Source: Chloroflexota bacterium
GTDB taxonomy: Bacteria; Chloroflexota; Dormibacteria; CF-121
DNA: 8,311 nucleotides
Assembly (NCBI GenBank): GCA_005880605.1
Contig: VBIS01000150.1
Coordinates: forward strand, 1 to 8,311
Direction: 5' to 3'
Of the stretch, positions 1 through 6,650 are shown in pieces. Positions within the stretch are counted from its first letter, which is position 1. Every line of letters starts with the position of its first letter. The position numbers and the translations under genes were made by a program. The notes beneath the pieces were generated by a model. It was not told the DNA's origin. It did not search any database and was given only the letters and a program-made list of their open reading frames with translations.

Positions 1-937
1 TCGGCATGAAGGCGTCTTCGAGGACATGGTTGAACGGCATTGCGGGCACGTCTGGACCCGTGAGGCGCATCACGGGAGCATCGAGGGCGTCGAAGGCGTT
101 CTCCATGATGATCGCCATTACCTCGGCGGCGATCCCGGCAAAGCGGTTGTCCTCATGGACGACCAGGACCTTCCCCGTCTTTCGCGCAGTCGCGACGATG
201 GCGGCCTGGTCGATCGGTTTGATGGTGCGCAGGTCGAGCACCTCGGCCGAGACACCCTCGGCGGCAAGCTTCTCCGCGGCCTCGAGGCAGTAGGTGAGCA
301 TCAGCCCGTAGGCGATCAGGCTCAGGTCCTTACCCTCGCGCTTGATGTCGGCCTTGCCGATCGGCACGACGCGATCGCCGTCCGGCACCTCGCCTTTGAC
401 CAGCCGGTAGGTTCGCTTGTGTTCGAGGTACAGGACCGGATCCGGGTCCCGAATGGCCGCTTTGAGCAGGCCCTTGGCATCCGCCGGGGTGCCGGGTGCG
501 ACGACCTTAAGGCCCGGGACGTGGGAAAAGGTCGCCTCGATGCTTTGCGAGTGGTAGAGCGCGCCATGAACACCCCCACCCCAGGGAGCACGGATCACCA
601 TCGGCAGGTTGAAGTCGCCGGCGGTGCGGTAGCTGAAGCGGGCCGCCTCTTCGATGATCTGGTTCATGGCCGGCGCGATAAAGTCGGCGAATTGGATCTC
701 GGCGATTGGCCGCATGCCGTTGACCGCCGCGCCGATCGCGACGCCAATGATGCAGGACTCGGCCAGCGGCGAGTCGATCACACGGAGCTCGCCGTACTTC
801 TTGAACAGGCCGTCGCTCGCCAGAAAGACGCCGCCGCGATTGCCCACGTCTTCCCCGATCAGAAACACACTCTCATCGCGCGCCATCTCCTCGTCCATCC
901 CCTCGCGAATCGCCTCGATCACGGTCTTGACGGCCAT
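1..937 (-). CDS. bkdAB: Branched-chain 2-oxo acid dehydrogenase E1 component, beta subunit (3' end outside window)
   Basis: This is the beta subunit of the thiamine-diphosphate E1 enzyme, which with E1alpha decarboxylates branched-chain 2-oxo acids (from Val, Leu, Ile) and passes the acyl group to lipoyl-E2 in the cytosol. I translated 312 codons from the ATG at 937; the family is about 325-327 residues, so only the last dozen or so lie off the left edge. Visible signatures are LIGEDVGNRGGVF (26-38), SPLAES with the ThDP-contacting Glu60, the active-site loop HGALYHSQS with His129, and VHEDNRFAG (260-268). The ATG overlaps the E1alpha stop by one base (TGATG), so translation is probably coupled; an AGGAG lies 11 bases upstream (949-953). 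Pyruvate dehydrogenase E1beta is the nearest alternative; the E1alpha sequence and the lpd-first order favour the branched-chain enzyme. The family call is secure, the substrate less so. Confidence 0.93.
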   Translation of the reverse strand, partial: MAVKTVIEAIREGMDEEMARDESVFLIGEDVGNRGGVFLASDGLFKKYGELRVIDSPLAESCIIGVAIGAAVNGMRPIAEIQFADFIAPAMNQIIEEAARFSYRTAGDFNLPMVIRAPWGGGVHGALYHSQSIEATFSHVPGLKVVAPGTPADAKGLLKAAIRDPDPVLYLEHKRTYRLVKGEVPDGDRVVPIGKADIKREGKDLSLIAYGLMLTYCLEAAEKLAAEGVSAEVLDLRTIKPIDQAAIVATARKTGKVLVVHEDNRFAGIAAEVMAIIMENAFDALDAPVMRLTGPDVPAMPFNHVLEDAFMP

Positions 938-1974
938 CAGCCCGGGATCTCCTGCTTGTAGACGAAGGTGTTCAGGTCATCGGCCGTCGGATCCGCCGCC
1001 TGTTCCGCGTAGTCGGTTGCCTCGTCGACCTGCTGCGTGACACGCTCGGTGATCTCTGCCTCGTGTTGGTCGGTCAGCGTCCCGGCGTCACGCAGGTAGC
1101 GGGCGTAGCGTTGGATCGGGTCTTTCTGCCGCCAGATCGCTACCTCTTCGGCCTGCCGGTAGCGCTTGTCGTCGTCATCGCTGGAGTGCGGCGTGAATCG
1201 ATAGGTCTTGGCCTCGATCAGGGTCGGGCCCTCGCCCTGGCGCGCTCGTTCGACGGCCTGCCGGGCGACCTCGTAGCAGGCCAGGACGTCATTGCCGTCG
1301 ACCACCACGCCGGGGAAGCCGTAGCCCGCAGCCCGATCGGCGAGGTTGGCGATCGCCATCTGGCGCGACTGCGGCACCGAGATGGCGTAGCCGTTGTTTT
1401 CGCAGATGAAGACGACGCCCAGCTTGTGGATCCCCGCGAAATTCATCGCCTCGTGGGTGTCGCCCTGGCTGGCGCTGCCCTCACCGAAATAGACGTTGGT
1501 GACGGCATCCTCTTTACGTTGTTTGGAGGCGAGGGCCACACCGGCGGCGTGCAACAGCTGGGTCGCCACCGGGCTGCCGCCGGTCACGATGTGCAGGCGC
1601 CGGCTGCCGAAATGTCCCGGCATCTGCCGGCCGGCGCTGTTCGGATCCTCACGCCGGGCAAAGAAGGAGAGCATCTGGTCGCGTGCCGTCATGCCGAACC
1701 AGAGGACGACGCCGGCGTCGCGATAGTAGGGCGCCACCCAGTCGTAGCCCGGCCGCAGCGCCGCGGCCGTTCCGACCTGTGCCCCTTCCTGTCCCTGGCA
1801 GGAGATGACAAAGGGCGCTCTCCCCTGGCGATTGATCAGCCACATGCGCTCATCGACGGCGCGGGCGAGGCGCATCACCTCGTAGATCCGCCGGGCCTCC
1901 TCGTCGCTCAAGCCCAGCGACCGGTGGCGGCTCTGTCCGCCCTTCGCCTCGACCTGGGCCGCCTTGATCGCCAT
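937..1974 (-). CDS. bkdAA: Branched-chain 2-oxo acid dehydrogenase E1 component, alpha subunit
   Basis: This 345-residue protein is the alpha subunit of the E1 decarboxylase and binds thiamine diphosphate at the interface with E1beta. The ThDP motif runs from FGEG (163-166) to CENN (191-194). Other family hallmarks are FVISCQGQEGAQVG (55-68), PYYRD (82-86), GRQMPGHFG (115-123), and the phosphorylation-loop region TPHSSDDDDKRYR (261-273). The pattern as I recall it from Bacillus BfmBAA (VISCQGQE, PNSxGRQMPGHFG, TPHSSDDDD) matches closely and points to branched-chain rather than pyruvate substrates. The ATG lies 4 bases after the lpd stop. An AGAAGG sequence abuts the ATG with no spacer, too close for a normal Shine-Dalgarno, so termination-reinitiation from lpd is likely. 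No other plausible in-frame start is nearby. The length is full for the family. Confidence 0.95.
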   Translation of the reverse strand: MAIKAAQVEAKGGQSRHRSLGLSDEEARRIYEVMRLARAVDERMWLINRQGRAPFVISCQGQEGAQVGTAAALRPGYDWVAPYYRDAGVVLWFGMTARDQMLSFFARREDPNSAGRQMPGHFGSRRLHIVTGGSPVATQLLHAAGVALASKQRKEDAVTNVYFGEGSASQGDTHEAMNFAGIHKLGVVFICENNGYAISVPQSRQMAIANLADRAAGYGFPGVVVDGNDVLACYEVARQAVERARQGEGPTLIEAKTYRFTPHSSDDDDKRYRQAEEVAIWRQKDPIQRYARYLRDAGTLTDQHEAEITERVTQQVDEATDYAEQAADPTADDLNTFVYKQEIPG

Positions 1975-1978
1975 CCTT

Positions 1979-3373
1979 CTAAATGTGGATCGCGACGCCG
2001 TCGACGGCCAGCGCGGCCTCCTTGACGGATTCCGAGACGGTGGGATGCGGTGCGATGCTCGCCCCGATTTCGAAGGGCGTCGATTCGAGCAGCTTGGCCA
2101 GCGCGGTCTGCGCGATCAGCTCGGTGGCATTGGGGCCGAGGATGAAGACCCCGACCAGCTCGTCCGAGTCGGCATCGCTGATGATCTTCACGAAGCCCTC
2201 GGTCTCGCCAAGGATCACGCTCTTGGCGTTGCCCGCCAGCGGGAATTTCCCGACCTTGACGTTCAGACCCTGATCGCGCGCCTGCTTTTCAGACAGGCCA
2301 AGACTCGCCACCTGCGGATAGCTGTAGGTCGCGCGCGGCACCCGGTTGTAGTCGAGCGGCTTGGGGTTCTTGCCGGCGATGTGTTCCATGATGTGCTCGC
2401 CTTCGTAATAGGCGACGTGCGCCAGCAGGAAGTTCCCGATGACGTCGCCCGCGGCATACACGTTGGGATGCCCGGTCCGGTAATGCTCGTCGGTCTTGAT
2501 GTAGCCCTTCTCCAGCTGGATGTCCAACTTCTCCAGGCCGAAGCCCTCGGTGATCCCTTCGCGACCGACCGCGACCAGCATCCGCTCCGCCTCGATGGTC
2601 TGCGTCTCCGCGCCGGCCTTGACCGCGACCGTCATCTTCCCGTTGGCCTGCTTGAGGGTGTCTGGCTGGACCTGGGCGCCGGTGAGCACCTTTATGCCGC
2701 GCTTGCCGAGGACCTTGGCCAGTTGCTGGCCTACCTCGGCATCCTCGAGGGGGAGCAGCGTCGGCAGGAACTCGACCAGGGTCACGTCCGCCCCGTAGCC
2801 GTTGTAGACGCAGGCAAACTCGGTTCCAACCGCGCCGGCGCCGACGATCACGATCGACTGCGGCATCTTGTCGAGGTTCACCGCGTGGTCGCTGTTGATC
2901 ACGCGATCGCCGTCCATCTTGAGGCCCGGCAAGGATTTGGGCCGCGAGCCGGTCGCGACCAGGAGGTTCTTGGCGTTGACCACCTGGCCACTGTCCTTGA
3001 CCGTCACGGCATGCTCGGACTCGATGATGCCCTCGCCCTTGAACACGGTGACCTTGTTCTTCTTCAACAAGAACTCGACGCCGCGCCAGAGCTGGTCGAC
3101 CACGGCCTGCTTGCGCTTCAGCACCACCGGCCAGTCGACCTGGAGGCCCTCGGTCTTCAGGCCCAGGGCGGCGGCCGTGTGGATCTGGTGCGCCAGCTCG
3201 GAGGAATGGAGGAACGACTTGGTCGGGATGCAGCCCCGGTGCAGGCAGGTGCCGCCTACCTTCTCCTTCTCGATGACCGCCACTTTGAGCCCGAGTTGAG
3301 CGCCACGGATAGCGCCGACATACCCGGCGGAGCCACCGCCGATGACGGCGACGTCGAACGCCTCATCCGGCAT
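1979..3373 (-). CDS. lpdA: Dihydrolipoamide dehydrogenase (E3) of a 2-oxo acid dehydrogenase complex
   Basis: This 464-residue FAD-dependent pyridine nucleotide-disulfide oxidoreductase reoxidises dihydrolipoyl-E2 with NAD+. It has the N-terminal FAD motif GGGSAG (12-17), the redox disulfide Cys43-Cys48 in GTCLHRGCIPTKS, the NAD-binding motif GAGAVG (178-183), the second FAD motif YAAGD (306-310), and the C-terminal dimerisation domain ending with the His443-Pro-Thr...Glu448 proton-transfer pair (APHPTVSE). All catalytic residues are present and no lipoyl domain is fused. It is the first gene of the dehydrogenase unit, as in the Bacillus bkd operon order (lpd, E1alpha, E1beta, E2). The ATG has no Shine-Dalgarno; a TACAAT hexamer ends 8 bases upstream, so the mRNA may be leaderless. 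It could also serve other lipoamide complexes of the cell, which cannot be decided here. Confidence 0.97.
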   Translation of the reverse strand: MPDEAFDVAVIGGGSAGYVGAIRGAQLGLKVAVIEKEKVGGTCLHRGCIPTKSFLHSSELAHQIHTAAALGLKTEGLQVDWPVVLKRKQAVVDQLWRGVEFLLKKNKVTVFKGEGIIESEHAVTVKDSGQVVNAKNLLVATGSRPKSLPGLKMDGDRVINSDHAVNLDKMPQSIVIVGAGAVGTEFACVYNGYGADVTLVEFLPTLLPLEDAEVGQQLAKVLGKRGIKVLTGAQVQPDTLKQANGKMTVAVKAGAETQTIEAERMLVAVGREGITEGFGLEKLDIQLEKGYIKTDEHYRTGHPNVYAAGDVIGNFLLAHVAYYEGEHIMEHIAGKNPKPLDYNRVPRATYSYPQVASLGLSEKQARDQGLNVKVGKFPLAGNAKSVILGETEGFVKIISDADSDELVGVFILGPNATELIAQTALAKLLESTPFEIGASIAPHPTVSESVKEAALAVDGVAIHI

Positions 3374-3381
3374 ACGTCACG

Positions 3382-3410
3382 ATTGTACCCACCCTCTGGC
3401 GGGTTGCCTA
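3382..3410 (-). promoter_or_regulatory. Candidate promoter of the bkd/lpd unit, leaderless type
   Basis: On the minus strand, TAGGCA (3410-3405, 4 of 6 matches to TTGACA) is separated by exactly 17 bases from TACAAT (3387-3382, 5 of 6 matches to TATAAT). Eight bases separate the -10 from the lpd ATG, so the expected transcription start falls on or beside the start codon. The -35 includes the stop codon of the S41 peptidase gene. This would let the dehydrogenase genes be transcribed apart from the division cluster. It is a sequence match only. Confidence 0.45.
3387..3404. repeat. Inverted repeat filling the spacer of the candidate lpd promoter
   Basis: A 7-bp stem (ACCCGCC against GGTGGGT on the minus strand, one G-U pair in RNA) with a 4-base AGAG loop spans the bases between the candidate -35 and -10. 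It is not followed by a T-run, so it is a poor intrinsic terminator for the upstream S41 gene. An operator dyad, a weak attenuating hairpin or chance are all possible. Confidence 0.35.
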
Positions 3411-4700
3411 AGCCTCCAACATCGCCAGCGCCGCCGTCAGCTGGAGGTCCTTGGTGAAGTCGTTCGGCGACTGTTCAACGGCGTATTCGTCCTGGGCGCT
3501 GGGCAACGTCACCGCCTTGTCCGGCGTGATCCCGGTTTTTTCAATCGAGTGGCGCTTGGGCGTCAACCAGTAGGCGATGGTGAGGTGCAGGTCGCCATCA
3601 CGGAGGACGAAATCCTCCTGCACCGACCCCTTGCCGAAGGACTTGACTCCCACCAATGTGCCGCGCCCGTAGTCCTTGATGGCGCCGGCCGTAATCTCCG
3701 AGGCGCTGGCCGAATTCTCGTTGAGCAACACCACCAGCTTGTTGGTGAAGGCGCGGCCGGTCCCGGTGACGCTCTTCGGAGCTTCCTTGCCGCCCCGCTC
3801 CACCAGGATGGTGCTCGGCCCACTTTTGACGAACTCGCTGATCACGTCGTTGGCGGCGTCGACGTAGCCACCCGGGTTGTCTCGCAGGTCGAGCAGCACC
3901 AGGTTGACCGATCCCGTCAGGTTGTTCTTCAGCGCATTGTCGAACTCGGTCGCGGTCCGGTTGCCGAACTCAAAGATCCGGACGTAGAGCACGCGGTGGT
4001 TAAAGATGTGGGTGGCGACGCTCGGAACGTTGATCTCCTGGCGCGTCAGGTTGAAGGTCAGCGTCTGGCCGTTCCGGTTGACCTGGATCTGGACCTGGGT
4101 GTTCGGCTGGCCGCGAATGTGATTGACCGCGTTATCGGCGGTCCACCCCTTGGTGCTCTGGCCGTCGACGGCGATGATGACATCCCCTATGTGCAGCCCA
4201 GCCTTCTCCGCCGGCGTACCCGGGAGGATGCCGGCAATGACGACCTGGTCCGCCTTCTGCTGCACCGAGGCACCGATCCCGGCGAACTGCCCGGCCAGGA
4301 AGGTCTGGTTGGTGCGGTACTCCTCCGGTGTCAGGTAGCGTGAGAACTGGTCGCCCAGCGCGCCGACCATGCCGGCGGCCGCGCCCTCGGTCAGCTTGAC
4401 GCCGTCGGCGTTGGGCTTCACGTAGTGCTGCTGAATGGTCGTGAAGACTTCGTCCAGGGCGCGGTAATCGATGTTGGCCTTAGGCGGGGTGTAGAAGAGC
4501 AGCGACTTTGCCCAATTAGGGGCATAGCTACCTAACTGGAACTCGGCGAGGCTGCCGGCGTAAAAGGCCCCGATCGCCACCACAAGCAAGATGGCGATGC
4601 CTTTGAATCGAGACACGAGTCGATTATCGTTCCAGCCGGGTCTTGATTCCCTCCCCCCTTGCGGGGGAGGGTCAGGGTGGGGGGTTACGTTGTCGATCAT
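3408..4700 (-). CDS. ctpA: C-terminal processing peptidase (S41 family, CtpA-type)
   Basis: A membrane-anchored serine protease acting outside the membrane that trims or degrades proteins from their C-terminus. Read from the ATG at 4700 it has 430 residues: a transmembrane or signal segment (about 33-50), an S41 N-terminal helical region (about 75-130), a PDZ domain (about 138-222, GIGASV then LPGTPAEKAGL and GDVI), and the protease core with LLDLRDNPGG (269-278). The Ser-Lys dyad is Ser332 in NSASASEI and Lys357 in SFGKGSVQ, spaced 25 residues as in E. coli Prc. The ATG overlaps the M23 gene stop as ATGA, but residues 6-19 (TPHPDPPPQGGRES) are the translation of a dispersed DNA repeat. The GTG at 4616, just before the membrane segment (residue 29), is therefore a serious alternative start and has a GATAAT hexamer 6 bases upstream. 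Neither start has a Shine-Dalgarno. The protease call is firm, the start is not. Confidence 0.94.
   Translation of the reverse strand: MIDNVTPHPDPPPQGGRESRPGWNDNRLVSRFKGIAILLVVAIGAFYAGSLAEFQLGSYAPNWAKSLLFYTPPKANIDYRALDEVFTTIQQHYVKPNADGVKLTEGAAAGMVGALGDQFSRYLTPEEYRTNQTFLAGQFAGIGASVQQKADQVVIAGILPGTPAEKAGLHIGDVIIAVDGQSTKGWTADNAVNHIRGQPNTQVQIQVNRNGQTLTFNLTRQEINVPSVATHIFNHRVLYVRIFEFGNRTATEFDNALKNNLTGSVNLVLLDLRDNPGGYVDAANDVISEFVKSGPSTILVERGGKEAPKSVTGTGRAFTNKLVVLLNENSASASEITAGAIKDYGRGTLVGVKSFGKGSVQEDFVLRDGDLHLTIAYWLTPKRHSIEKTGITPDKAVTLPSAQDEYAVEQSPNDFTKDLQLTAALAMLEA
4623..4628 (-). promoter_or_regulatory. -10-like GATAAT before the alternative ctpA start
   Basis: GATAAT (5 of 6 matches to TATAAT) on the minus strand ends 6 bases before a GTG at 4616 that would start the S41 protease just ahead of its membrane segment. 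The spacing fits a leaderless transcript, but no convincing -35 lies 16-18 bases upstream. This is a tentative call. Confidence 0.25.
4649..4687 (-). repeat. GC-rich dispersed palindromic repeat (REP-like), extragenic type
   Basis: On the plus strand, CCCTCCCCC (4649-4657) pairs perfectly with GGGGGAGGG (4663-4671) across a 5-base CTTGC loop, followed by a G-rich tail to about 4687. On the minus strand the element starts with ACCCCCCACCCTGACCC and reads through the hairpin. Elements of this shape (ACCCTxACCC plus a C-run/GCAAG/G-run hairpin) are known from intergenic spaces of many GC-rich bacteria, and their familiar spurious translation is a PHPDPPPQGGRE-like peptide, which is exactly what appears in the S41 reading frame here. 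It sits between the M23 and S41 coding cores. Confidence 0.7.
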
Positions 4701-5359
4701 GAGGCGGGCAGGTACGCGAGCGGATCGACGGGCATGCCGGCCAGGTCGATCTCGAAATGCAGGTGGGGGCCGGTGGAGTTTCCGGTCGAGCCCTCATAGC
4801 CGATGACGGTGTCCTTGTCGACCTGCACCCCTTCGCCGACCGCCCAGCTGGAGAGATGTCCGTAGAGCGTGGTGAATCCGCCCGCGTGCACCATCACCAC
4901 GTAGCGTCCGTAGCCGCAGAGCCCGCCGCCCCAGCCACAGCCCATGGTGAAGTTGTGGACGATGCCGCCGTCCGAGGCGTGCACCGGGGTTCCGTAATCG
5001 GCGGCGAGGTCGATGCCACTGTGGAAGTGAAGACTTGGACAGCTGGGATCGTACGGCTCGAACGGATAGCTGGTGCAGCCGAAGCCCTGGGTGATGACCC
5101 CGTCCATCGGCCACTTCCATTTCCCGGACGAGCGCGCCCGGAAGCTTTCATGGATGAGGGACGCGATCTGCGCCTGCAAGGCGGCCCGCTGCGCTTCCAT
5201 GTCAGCCAGCAACCGCTGGAACTGCGCCTCGATGGCGGCGATCTGTTGTTCGCGCGCGGCCCGCTGGTCGCGCACCGCCTGCAGCTGCGCCTTCTGGTCC
5301 TGGACCTGTTTGACGATCCGCACCTGCTCAGCTTTCTTGGCTTCGAGGTCGGCTTTCAT
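4697..5359 (-). CDS. M23 (LytM) peptidase domain with coiled coil; 3' part of a broken EnvC/PcsB-like gene
   Basis: A zinc metallo-endopeptidase that cuts peptidoglycan cross-bridges. The 220 residues consist of a coiled coil (about 1-70), a linker, and a complete LytM domain (about 81-216). Zinc ligands His113 and Asp117 (HSGID) and His201 (HLHF), plus catalytic His168 (YGHLS) and His199, are all present, so the domain should be active. Four cysteines (95, 107, 141, 148) sit in the secreted domain. The frame has no signal peptide, and its ATG lies in mid coiled coil, sharing ATGA (5356-5359) with the stop of the preceding frame. Reading upstream in this same frame gives VREDRRQVSELQKERAAIEA, clearly more coiled coil, so this is most likely the second half of one gene and not an independent protein. 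It lies between ftsX and ctpA, the usual place of an FtsX-activated hydrolase. Confidence 0.85.
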   Translation of the reverse strand: MKADLEAKKAEQVRIVKQVQDQKAQLQAVRDQRAAREQQIAAIEAQFQRLLADMEAQRAALQAQIASLIHESFRARSSGKWKWPMDGVITQGFGCTSYPFEPYDPSCPSLHFHSGIDLAADYGTPVHASDGGIVHNFTMGCGWGGGLCGYGRYVVMVHAGGFTTLYGHLSSWAVGEGVQVDKDTVIGYEGSTGNSTGPHLHFEIDLAGMPVDPLAYLPAS

Positions 5360-5751
5360 GGCTTCGATCGCGGCCCGTTCCTTCTGGAGCTCGGAGACCT
5401 GGCGCCGGTCTTCCCGAACGATGACACGATATGTTGCGCCAGTTCGGCCTGCTTGAGCGCCAGCTGTTCCTTGGCCTGGTCGACCTGCTGCGCCAGTAAG
5501 ACCAGCTTCGCCGTCTCCTGGTCGATCTGGACCTGCACCGCCCGCAGCTGCGCATCGAAGGCGGCGATCTCGCCCTGCAGCTGGCGTTCCTGGGCGAGCA
5601 GCTGTGCGATCTGGGTCTTGGTCGCGACGATCTGACCGTTCAATCCCTGCAGCTGGTGCTGCTTGTCGTAGACCGTATCCGAGACCGTGGTCAGCAGGGC
5701 CGCGGTCAGCACCGCGATGGCCAGCGCCGTGTTAAGGCGCGCCCGCCTCAC
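5356..5751 (-). CDS. N-terminal membrane-anchored coiled-coil half of the EnvC/PcsB-like hydrolase
   Basis: A 131-residue frame with a basic N-terminus (MRRARLN), a hydrophobic signal or anchor segment (about 8-23), then a long Gln/Ala/Leu-rich coiled coil (about 28-111) of the kind that binds the outer loop of FtsX in EnvC, PcsB and RipC-type activators. From about residue 112 it loses heptad character and ends in an atypical tail (ARSPSSRRNGPRSKP), as expected after a frameshift. The GTG start at 5751 overlaps the ftsX stop (GTGA), so translation is coupled to ftsX. The tail ends exactly where the ATG of the M23 half begins. I interpret the two frames as one gene of about 355 codons with a frame error between roughly 5405 and 5436. 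Whether the break is real or an assembly error cannot be told from the sequence. Confidence 0.7.
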   Translation of the reverse strand: MRRARLNTALAIAVLTAALLTTVSDTVYDKQHQLQGLNGQIVATKTQIAQLLAQERQLQGEIAAFDAQLRAVQVQIDQETAKLVLLAQQVDQAKEQLALKQAELAQHIVSSFGKTGARSPSSRRNGPRSKP

Positions 5752-6650
5752 TGCTTGAGGAACCGCCTGACGCCTAAATAGCTCCCGACGCTTCCGAGCA
5801 GGAGCCCGAAGCCGAGCATCGCGGCCAGTACCAGCCGCAGGTAGTACTGGTCGAAGGACAATGGCACGAAGATCAGGACGCTTTGCAGATTGACGACCGC
5901 CGGCCGGTAGCCGAAGCCGACGATCAGCACCGCCACCACCGCGCCGACCACCCCGACGAAGAGGCCTTCGACGATGAACGGCCAGCGCACAAACCAGTCG
6001 GTGGCCCCCACCAGCTTCATGACCTCGATCTCCTTTCGCCGGAGATAGATGGCGGTGCGGATGGTGAGCATGATGATGAAGACCGATAGCCCGGTCAGGC
6101 CGACGATCAGCACCAGACCGGCGATGCCCGCGACGCGTGCCAGCAGAATGATCTTGTCGATGACGTTCGGCTCGTAGTTTGTGGCCGGCGATCGGTCGAC
6201 CAGTGGCGAGTTACGCACCGCCTGGTCGATCGCGCCGAGATCACGGATATCCCTGACCGTGACGTCGAGGCTGGCCGGCAGCGGGTTGGTGCCCAACGTG
6301 TCGATCACGCTCGGGTCCAACGCCGGCAGCTGGCGGAATCTTGCCATTGCCTGGTCCTTGGACACATAGGTGACCGCCGTCACCCGCGGGTCATTCTCCA
6401 GGTGCAGCTTGAAATCCATCGCGCTGCTGAGCGGCGTCGTATCCGCAAGGTAAACCGAGATGGCGCTCGCCTTGGTCTTCTCGAGGGCCACGATCTGGTC
6501 GAGCGAGTGCAGCACGAGCAGCAAGCTGCCGAGCGCCAGCAGCACGACCCAGACGATGAGGACGCTGGCGATGCTGACGGCAGCATTGCGCCAGAAGTTC
6601 TGCCACGCACTGCTGAAGGCGAAGTCAACGCGATTCCAGAGCCGGTGCAT
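5748..6650 (-). CDS. ftsX: Cell division ABC transporter-like permease FtsX
   Basis: FtsX is the membrane half of the FtsEX complex, which turns ATP hydrolysis into activation of peptidoglycan hydrolases at the division site. The 300 residues show the classic layout: a cytoplasmic N-terminus (MHRLWNR...FWRNAAVS), TM1 (about 26-48), a large extracytoplasmic loop (about 55-165) that binds the hydrolase, TM2 (about 172-197), the cytoplasmic coupling segment YLRRKEIEVMKLVGAT (202-217), TM3 (about 225-246) and TM4 (about 270-292). The start at 6650 is chosen over in-frame ATGs further upstream because AGGAGGG (6661-6655) sits 4 bases before it and because it gives the usual family length. It overlaps the ftsE end by 26 bases, and its stop overlaps the GTG of the coiled-coil gene, so the three products are made together. 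Confidence 0.95.
   Translation of the reverse strand: MHRLWNRVDFAFSSAWQNFWRNAAVSIASVLIVWVVLLALGSLLLVLHSLDQIVALEKTKASAISVYLADTTPLSSAMDFKLHLENDPRVTAVTYVSKDQAMARFRQLPALDPSVIDTLGTNPLPASLDVTVRDIRDLGAIDQAVRNSPLVDRSPATNYEPNVIDKIILLARVAGIAGLVLIVGLTGLSVFIIMLTIRTAIYLRRKEIEVMKLVGATDWFVRWPFIVEGLFVGVVGAVVAVLIVGFGYRPAVVNLQSVLIFVPLSFDQYYLRLVLAAMLGFGLLLGSVGSYLGVRRFLKQ

Noticed and set aside
26..961. Long plus-strand open frame opposite E1beta (311 codons)
   Set aside because: It is the mirror of a clearly real gene in GC-rich DNA; the translation is rich in Asp, Arg, His and Gly with no recognisable domain.
3387..3404. Intrinsic terminator after the S41 gene
   Set aside because: The stem is only 7 bp with a wobble pair and is followed by ACAATCGTG, not a T-run.
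1964..3457. 497-codon plus-strand open frame opposite lpd
   Set aside because: The lpd strand carries every catalytic motif; the mirror frame is open only because GC-rich codon use avoids antisense stops, and it has low-complexity composition.
3342..4343. 333-codon plus-strand frame opposite the S41 protease
   Set aside because: Shadow of a gene with intact PDZ and Ser-Lys motifs; no domain or start signal of its own.
5400..5440. Programmed ribosomal frameshift joining the two M23 halves
   Set aside because: I see no slippery heptamer of the A-AAA-AAG type and no obvious downstream stem; frame error, deletion or re-initiation at ATGA explain it better.
4757..5635. 292-codon plus-strand frame spanning the broken M23 gene
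   Set aside because: It bridges the frame break, which briefly suggested a real antisense gene, but composition is that of a mirror frame and no family is recognisable.
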